Source: Bog-793 sp035625025
GTDB lineage: Bacteria > Actinomycetota > Acidimicrobiia > Acidimicrobiales > Bog-793
DNA: 26,921 bases
Assembly (NCBI GenBank): GCA_035625025.1
Contig: DASPQJ010000023.1
Span: 1-26,921 of the forward strand
Reading direction: 5' to 3'
Below are positions 22,898-26,921 of this stretch, piece after piece. The notes beneath the pieces were generated by a model. It had not been told where the DNA came from and searched no databases. It worked only from the letters and a program-made list of their open reading frames with translations. The position numbers and the translations under genes were made by a program. Numbering within the stretch: position 1 is the stretch's first letter; every line of letters starts with the position of its first letter.

Positions 22898-25804
22898 GTG
22901 AGGATCGAGCCGGAACCGCGGAGCCGGCGGCCCGTCCGGCGCCGCAACGTCGTCATCCTCGCGGCCGTCGTCGCGATCGTTATCCTCCTGCTCGTCCTGC
23001 AGGGCCTCGCGGGTTTCTACGCCAACTTCCTCTGGTTCCACTACGACGGCCTCGGGAGCGTCTGGACCGGGATCACGGCGACGAAGATCGTGCTCGCCGT
23101 GGTGTTCGTCGTGATCGCTTGGGCCCTCTTGTGGGTGTCGTTGTTCGTCGTCGACACCGTCACGCCTCGGGCGATGTTCCTCGCCTCCGACAACGAGCTC
23201 GTCCGCCGCTACCAGGAGACGGTCGCACCCCACGCGCTCGTCCTGCGCACCGTGATCTCGTTCGTCATCGCGCTCATCCTCGGGACCGGGGCGTCGGGGC
23301 AGTGGCAACACTGGATCCTGTTCGAGAATGCGGTGCCTTTCGGCCGGCTCGACCCGATCTTCCACCGCGACGCGAGCTTCTTCGTCTTCCGGCTGCCGTT
23401 TCTGTCGTTCCTCGTCGACTGGATCTTCGCCGCGCTAGTCGTCACCTTCGTCGTCACCGCGATCGCCTACTTCCTGAACGGGGCGATCCAGTTCCGGCGC
23501 TCGGCGCGGGTCGAACCGCGGGCGACCGCCCACCTCTCGCTCATCCTCGCCCTCGTCGTGCTGGAACGGGCCTGGGCCTACTACTACGTCGACCGGTACG
23601 GCCTCAACCTGTCGTCCTCGGGCGTCGTCCACGGGGCGTCGTACACCGACGTCCACGTCCGCCTGGCGGCGCTGACGTTGCTCGCCGTCGTCTCGCTTGT
23701 GGCGTTCGTGGCGTTCAGCGTGAACGTCTATCAGCGTTCGCTCGCGCTGCCCGCGATCGCCCTCGGCCTCTGGGCATTCCTCGCTCTGGTCGTCGGTGTC
23801 ATCTACCCGGCGATCTTCCAGGCGCTGCGCGTCACCCCCGCCCAGAGCACCCTCGAGCTGCCGTACATCAAGGACAACATCTCCGCGACCCGCTTCGCGA
23901 TGGGGATCGAGAACGTGAGCCGGCACACCTTCCCGGCGAACGAGGACCTCACTCCCGCCGTGCTCACGCAGTACCAAAAGACGCTGTCCGACGTGCTGCT
24001 GTGGGACCCGTCGGTCGCCGTACCGACCTTCCAGCGGTTGCAGCTCATCAAGAGCTACTACCAGCTGACCACACTGGCGGTCGATCGCTACGAGATTGAC
24101 GGGAAGACGACGCCCGTCGTCGTGGGCGTGCGGGCTTTGAACCCCGGCGGACTCGCCCAGCAGAGCTGGGTGAACACCCATCTGCAGTACACCCACGGCT
24201 ACGGTGTCGTCGCCGCGGCCGCCAACGTCGCGAATTCGAGCAACCTGCCGAACTTCCTCGCCGGGGACATCCCGACGACCTCGTCGTCGCCGGACCTCTC
24301 GCTCGGTCGGGCCGCTGTCTACTACGCACCGGGCGACAGTCAGTACGTGGTCGTCGACACCAAACAACCCGAGGTCCAGTACCAGGCGGCGAACGGGACG
24401 AACGTGGAGAGCCACTGCCGCGGCTGCGGCGGCATCCCGATCGGCTCGCTCCTCAACCGACTCGCGTTCTCGATCCACCTCCGGGATCTGAACCTGCTGA
24501 TCTCCAACCTCGTCACGGGGCAGTCTCGGCTCATCTACATCCCCGACATCGAGGCGCGCGTCCAGAAAGCACTGCCGTTCTTGCGCGTGGACTCTCACCC
24601 CTATCCGGTCGTCGTGAACGGCGAGATCGACTGGGTCGTCGACGCCTACACGACGAGCGCCTCCTACCCCTACGGCCAGCCCGCGGCGACGAGCGAGCTC
24701 CCTTCGGGGAGCGGGCTGGCGGGGAACTACAACTACGTGCGCGACGCCGTCAAGGTCGTAGTGAACGCCTATACGGGCAAGATGTCCTTCTACGTGATCG
24801 CGCCGTCGGATCCCCTCATCCGGGCCTACGAGCACGCCTTCCCCGGGCTGTTCCAGCCGCTGAAGAAGATGAATCCGGTCCTGCTCCGGCACCTGCGCTA
24901 CCCGCAGGACCTGCTCATGGTGCAAGCCGATATGTACGGCCGGTACCACATCGAGTCGCCCTCGGGCTTCTACAGCCTTTCGGACGCCTGGGACCTCTCC
25001 CAGACCTCGAATTCGGCGAGCGGTTCGCCGTCGAGCCAGCTCGCGCGGTCTTCGAACGGCTCGGTGGCCCGCTACACGCCGGTCTACGAGCTCCTGCAAC
25101 TCCCCGGGCAAGGCTCGTTTACCTTCGACGCCGTCGAGCCCCTCGTCCCGTTCTCCTCGAACGACAACCTCCAGACCCTGCGCGCGCTTTTCATCGCCGA
25201 TTCCAATGCCGGTGGCTACGGCAAGCTCGACGCCTTCGTGACACCGGGTGAGTCCATCCACGGTCCGGCACTGGCCAACGCCGACATCAACGCCAACCCG
25301 ACGATCTCCAAGGCGATCACGCTCCTCGACAGTCGGGGATCGACTGTGTCGCTGGGGACGGTGCAGATACTGCCGATCGCCGACTCGCTCATCTACGTCC
25401 GGCCGCTCTACGTGTCATCATCCCAGACCCCGTTCCCGCAGCTCGTCGACGTCGTCGTCGTCTACGGGAAGGAAGTCGCGATGGAACCGACGCTCGCCGG
25501 CGCTCTCGCCGACGTCTTCGGCAGCGCCCCGGCGAGCACCGGACCGCAGAAGGGCTCAGGCTCGAAGAACGCCGTTTCCCAACTGGCGCGACAGGACATC
25601 GCGCAAGCGGTCGCGGACTATCGGGCAGCCCAGACCGCGCTAGCGCACGGCGATCTTGGTGCGTACCAGAAGGATGTCACCCAAGCGGGCAAGCTCCTCG
25701 GCGAGGCGAACTCGATCGTGAACGCGACGCCCGTCGGCTCGACGACCACGACGACGATTCCCCGCGCCAAGGCCGCGGCGCGCACGTCGTCGTCGGCGGC
25801 ATGA
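22898..25804 (+). CDS. UPF0182-family large membrane protein
   Basis: A 968-residue protein of the UPF0182 family (Rv0064/Rv3193c type), function unknown. Seven N-terminal transmembrane helices (roughly 18-42, 57-82, 110-130, 165-188, 206-222, 248-268 and 275-298) precede a large extracytoplasmic domain. Family landmarks include FYANFLWFHYDGLGSVWTGI, DPIFHRDASFFVFRLPF, ELPYIKDNISATRFAMGI, YQLTTLAVDRYEIDG, GVRALNPGGLAQQSWVN, YTHGYGVVAA and GEIDWVVDAYTTSASYPY. The C-terminus has a short acidic/helical stretch and a Thr-rich end (GSTTTTTIP). Two Cys in SHCRGCGG (near 507-510) may pair or bind metal. GTG 22898 follows the preceding stop by 6 nt, indicating an operon. Confidence 0.93.
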   Translation: MRIEPEPRSRRPVRRRNVVILAAVVAIVILLLVLQGLAGFYANFLWFHYDGLGSVWTGITATKIVLAVVFVVIAWALLWVSLFVVDTVTPRAMFLASDNELVRRYQETVAPHALVLRTVISFVIALILGTGASGQWQHWILFENAVPFGRLDPIFHRDASFFVFRLPFLSFLVDWIFAALVVTFVVTAIAYFLNGAIQFRRSARVEPRATAHLSLILALVVLERAWAYYYVDRYGLNLSSSGVVHGASYTDVHVRLAALTLLAVVSLVAFVAFSVNVYQRSLALPAIALGLWAFLALVVGVIYPAIFQALRVTPAQSTLELPYIKDNISATRFAMGIENVSRHTFPANEDLTPAVLTQYQKTLSDVLLWDPSVAVPTFQRLQLIKSYYQLTTLAVDRYEIDGKTTPVVVGVRALNPGGLAQQSWVNTHLQYTHGYGVVAAAANVANSSNLPNFLAGDIPTTSSSPDLSLGRAAVYYAPGDSQYVVVDTKQPEVQYQAANGTNVESHCRGCGGIPIGSLLNRLAFSIHLRDLNLLISNLVTGQSRLIYIPDIEARVQKALPFLRVDSHPYPVVVNGEIDWVVDAYTTSASYPYGQPAATSELPSGSGLAGNYNYVRDAVKVVVNAYTGKMSFYVIAPSDPLIRAYEHAFPGLFQPLKKMNPVLLRHLRYPQDLLMVQADMYGRYHIESPSGFYSLSDAWDLSQTSNSASGSPSSQLARSSNGSVARYTPVYELLQLPGQGSFTFDAVEPLVPFSSNDNLQTLRALFIADSNAGGYGKLDAFVTPGESIHGPALANADINANPTISKAITLLDSRGSTVSLGTVQILPIADSLIYVRPLYVSSSQTPFPQLVDVVVVYGKEVAMEPTLAGALADVFGSAPASTGPQKGSGSKNAVSQLARQDIAQAVADYRAAQTALAHGDLGAYQKDVTQAGKLLGEANSIVNATPVGSTTTTTIPRAKAAARTSSSAA

Positions 25805-25913
25805 CGGAAGCCTTGGATGCACCGGGTCCAGGTGCCGCGACAAGTCCTGGTCGCCTGGTCTGAAGCAGGTGCCAGGGCCGGTCGTTGCTGGTCGCCGGCG
25901 AGATCGGCGATGG

Positions 25914-25919
25914 TAAGCT
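25914..25919 (+). promoter_or_regulatory. Candidate -10 box TAAGCT for the initiator tRNA gene
   Basis: TAAGCT lies 15 nt upstream of the mature tRNA 5' end. No -35 box at normal spacing was visible (TTGCTG at 25885-25890 is too far, 23 nt). Confidence 0.4.
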
Positions 25920-25934
25920 CAGGCGCCAATGCGC

Positions 25935-26011
<77 letters not shown>

Positions 26012-26026
26012 AGAAAAGAGCAGGTC

Positions 26027-26052
26027 AAGGTCGGCGCGGGAGCACCGGCCTT
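26027..26052 (+). terminator. Probable terminator after tRNA-Met
   Basis: AAGGTCGG (26027-26034) pairs over 8 bp (one G-U) with CCGGCCTT (26045-26052), with a 10-nt loop and the pyrimidine-rich tail TCCCTTGTCC. Confidence 0.5.
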
Positions 26053-26068
26053 TCCCTTGTCCATCAAT

Positions 26069-26121
26069 TCATCCCATGAGTCATCCCATGAACGGTCGCA
26101 CGATGTCGCTACCATGGGATG
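26069..26121. repeat. Three copies of CATCCCATG beside the integrase start
   Basis: TCATCCCATGA occurs twice in direct orientation (26069-26079 and 26081-26091, 12-nt period) and its core recurs inverted as CATGGGATG at 26113-26121, overlapping the integrase -10 box and start. The 11-mer is itself a TCAT/ATGA palindrome. Repeats placed like this are typical of operator or arm-type recombinase sites. Confidence 0.65.
26110..26115 (+). promoter_or_regulatory. Candidate -10 box TACCAT for the integrase
   Basis: TACCAT ends 7 nt before GTG 26123 and is overlapped by the inverted repeat copy at 26113-26121, so a protein bound there would block transcription. Confidence 0.35.
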
Positions 26122-26122
26122 C

Positions 26123-26921
26123 GTGCGTGGGTCGAAGCGCCAGATTCGTCCAGGGGTGTGGGAGCTACGGGTGTCGCTTGGCAACGACCCCGTCACCGGC
26201 AAGCTGCGCCAACTCTCCAAGACTTTCCACGGTGGCTCACGCGCAGCGGACGCCGCACTCCGCGATCTCGTAGACCAGCAAGCCCCGGGCCGAGCTGACG
26301 GCGTCGGAGCGACCGTTGGTCAGCTCCTCGACCGCTGGCTCGAAGAGTGCGAACGGCTCGACCTCTCTCCGACGACGATCCGTACCTACAAGGCGCAGAT
26401 CACGCAGACCATCCGTCCTCGGCTGGGCAAGCTGAAGCTCAGCCAGCTCACCGCCCGTCACCTGGATGACCTGTATGGCGCCATGAAGGACGTTGGCAAG
26501 TCCCCCAAGACCATCCGGAATCACCATGCCATCATCGCTGCAGCCCTCCACCAAGGCGTGCGCTGGGGATGGGTCCGCGCAAACGTCGCCGAACAAGCAA
26601 AGCCCCCTCGGGTTGCAAATCGCCGAGTGCAAGCGCCATCTGTCGATGTCGTCCGAGAAGTCATCGAAGAGGCAGAGCGTCGAGATCCACGGCTTGCTCC
26701 GCTTCTCATGCTTGCTGCGCTCACCGGTATGCGCCGTGGCGAGCTATGTGCCCTCCGTTGGACCGATATCAATCTCACCCGCGGAGTTATCGAAGTCGTT
26801 CGCTCTGTCGTCGTCGTTGAGGGTGGGCTTGCCGAGAAGTCCACCAAGACGGATCGCTCCCGGAAGGTCGCTCTCGATCCCGTCGGCGTCGCTCTCCTAA
26901 CCGCTCATCGAGCGCACGTCG
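26123..26921 (+). CDS. Tyrosine-recombinase integrase (3' end cut by window)
   Basis: The first 266 codons of a phage-type integrase. The order is an arm-binding N-terminal domain (QIRPGVWELRVSLGNDPVTGK), a core-binding helical domain (TVGQLLDRWLEECERLDLS, TRHL-type segment TARHLDDLYGAM, SPKTIRNHHAIIAAAL), and the start of the catalytic domain. The first catalytic Arg is in ALTGMRRGELCALRW and the beta-hairpin Lys is in EKSTKTDRSRKVAL. The HxxR box and Tyr lie beyond the window. The start could be ATG 26114 (in frame) or GTG 26123; I prefer GTG because TACCAT would otherwise overlap the start. Third codon positions use more A/T than the neighbours, fitting transfer. It should recombine at the initiator tRNA. 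Confidence 0.9.
   Translation, partial: MRGSKRQIRPGVWELRVSLGNDPVTGKLRQLSKTFHGGSRAADAALRDLVDQQAPGRADGVGATVGQLLDRWLEECERLDLSPTTIRTYKAQITQTIRPRLGKLKLSQLTARHLDDLYGAMKDVGKSPKTIRNHHAIIAAALHQGVRWGWVRANVAEQAKPPRVANRRVQAPSVDVVREVIEEAERRDPRLAPLLMLAALTGMRRGELCALRWTDINLTRGVIEVVRSVVVVEGGLAEKSTKTDRSRKVALDPVGVALLTAHRAHV

Noticed and set aside
22858..24099. 413-codon frame overlapping the UPF0182 gene
   Set aside because: Out-of-frame Arg/Pro-rich shadow of a gene with clear family motifs.

Overview
The window is high-GC bacterial chromosome, most likely from an actinomycete of the class Acidimicrobiia or a close relative. The support is two WhiB-family Fe-S regulators, a DivIVA-domain protein, a mycobacterial-Sdh1-like succinate dehydrogenase, a YlbL-type PDZ/Lon-like protease next to a UPF0182 membrane protein (a pairing also known in mycobacteria), and many genes with a TANNNT -10 box only 6-8 nt before the start codon, the usual sign of leaderless actinobacterial transcripts. 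The taxonomic call is inference; no rRNA is present.

Layout. 1-3054: a secreted or anchored protein cut by the window edge, a frameshifted BTAD-type regulator remnant, and an exported protein with a septum-formation-type domain and Thr-rich linkers. 3055-5068: a small DUF6629-type membrane protein convergent with an MFS exporter. 5147-8361: a plus-strand metabolic run of methylenetetrahydrofolate reductase, NADP-type isocitrate dehydrogenase and malate dehydrogenase. 8671-12612: the opposing operon sdhC-sdhA-sdhB plus a short SCP2-like gene. Four steps of central carbon or one-carbon metabolism (metF, icd, mdh, sdh) are therefore packed into about 7.5 kb. 12885-14266: a WhiB gene divergent from sdhC, then a second WhiB gene co-directional with a glutamate formimidoyltransferase. 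14500-17455: a small conserved protein, a DUF2342-family protein that has lost its HExxH zinc motif, and an HtrA-like PDZ protein that has lost its catalytic triad. 17580-19323: a divergent MreB-like actin and a decayed Clp N-domain gene. 19836-25804: the envelope block of Lon-like PDZ protease, DivIVA-domain protein with a phage-head-like Cys/His tail, and UPF0182. 25935-26921: an initiator tRNA-Met followed by a tyrosine integrase that runs off the end, i.e. probably the left edge of an integrated element.

No CRISPR array, transposase or rRNA was seen. The most unusual points are the two neighbouring 'dead' peptidase homologues, the DivIVA/phage-Mu-F-like combination, the integrase abutting an initiator tRNA with three copies of CATCCCATG beside its start, the in-frame membrane segment after the stop codon of the septum-type gene, and the uniform leaderless promoter signature.
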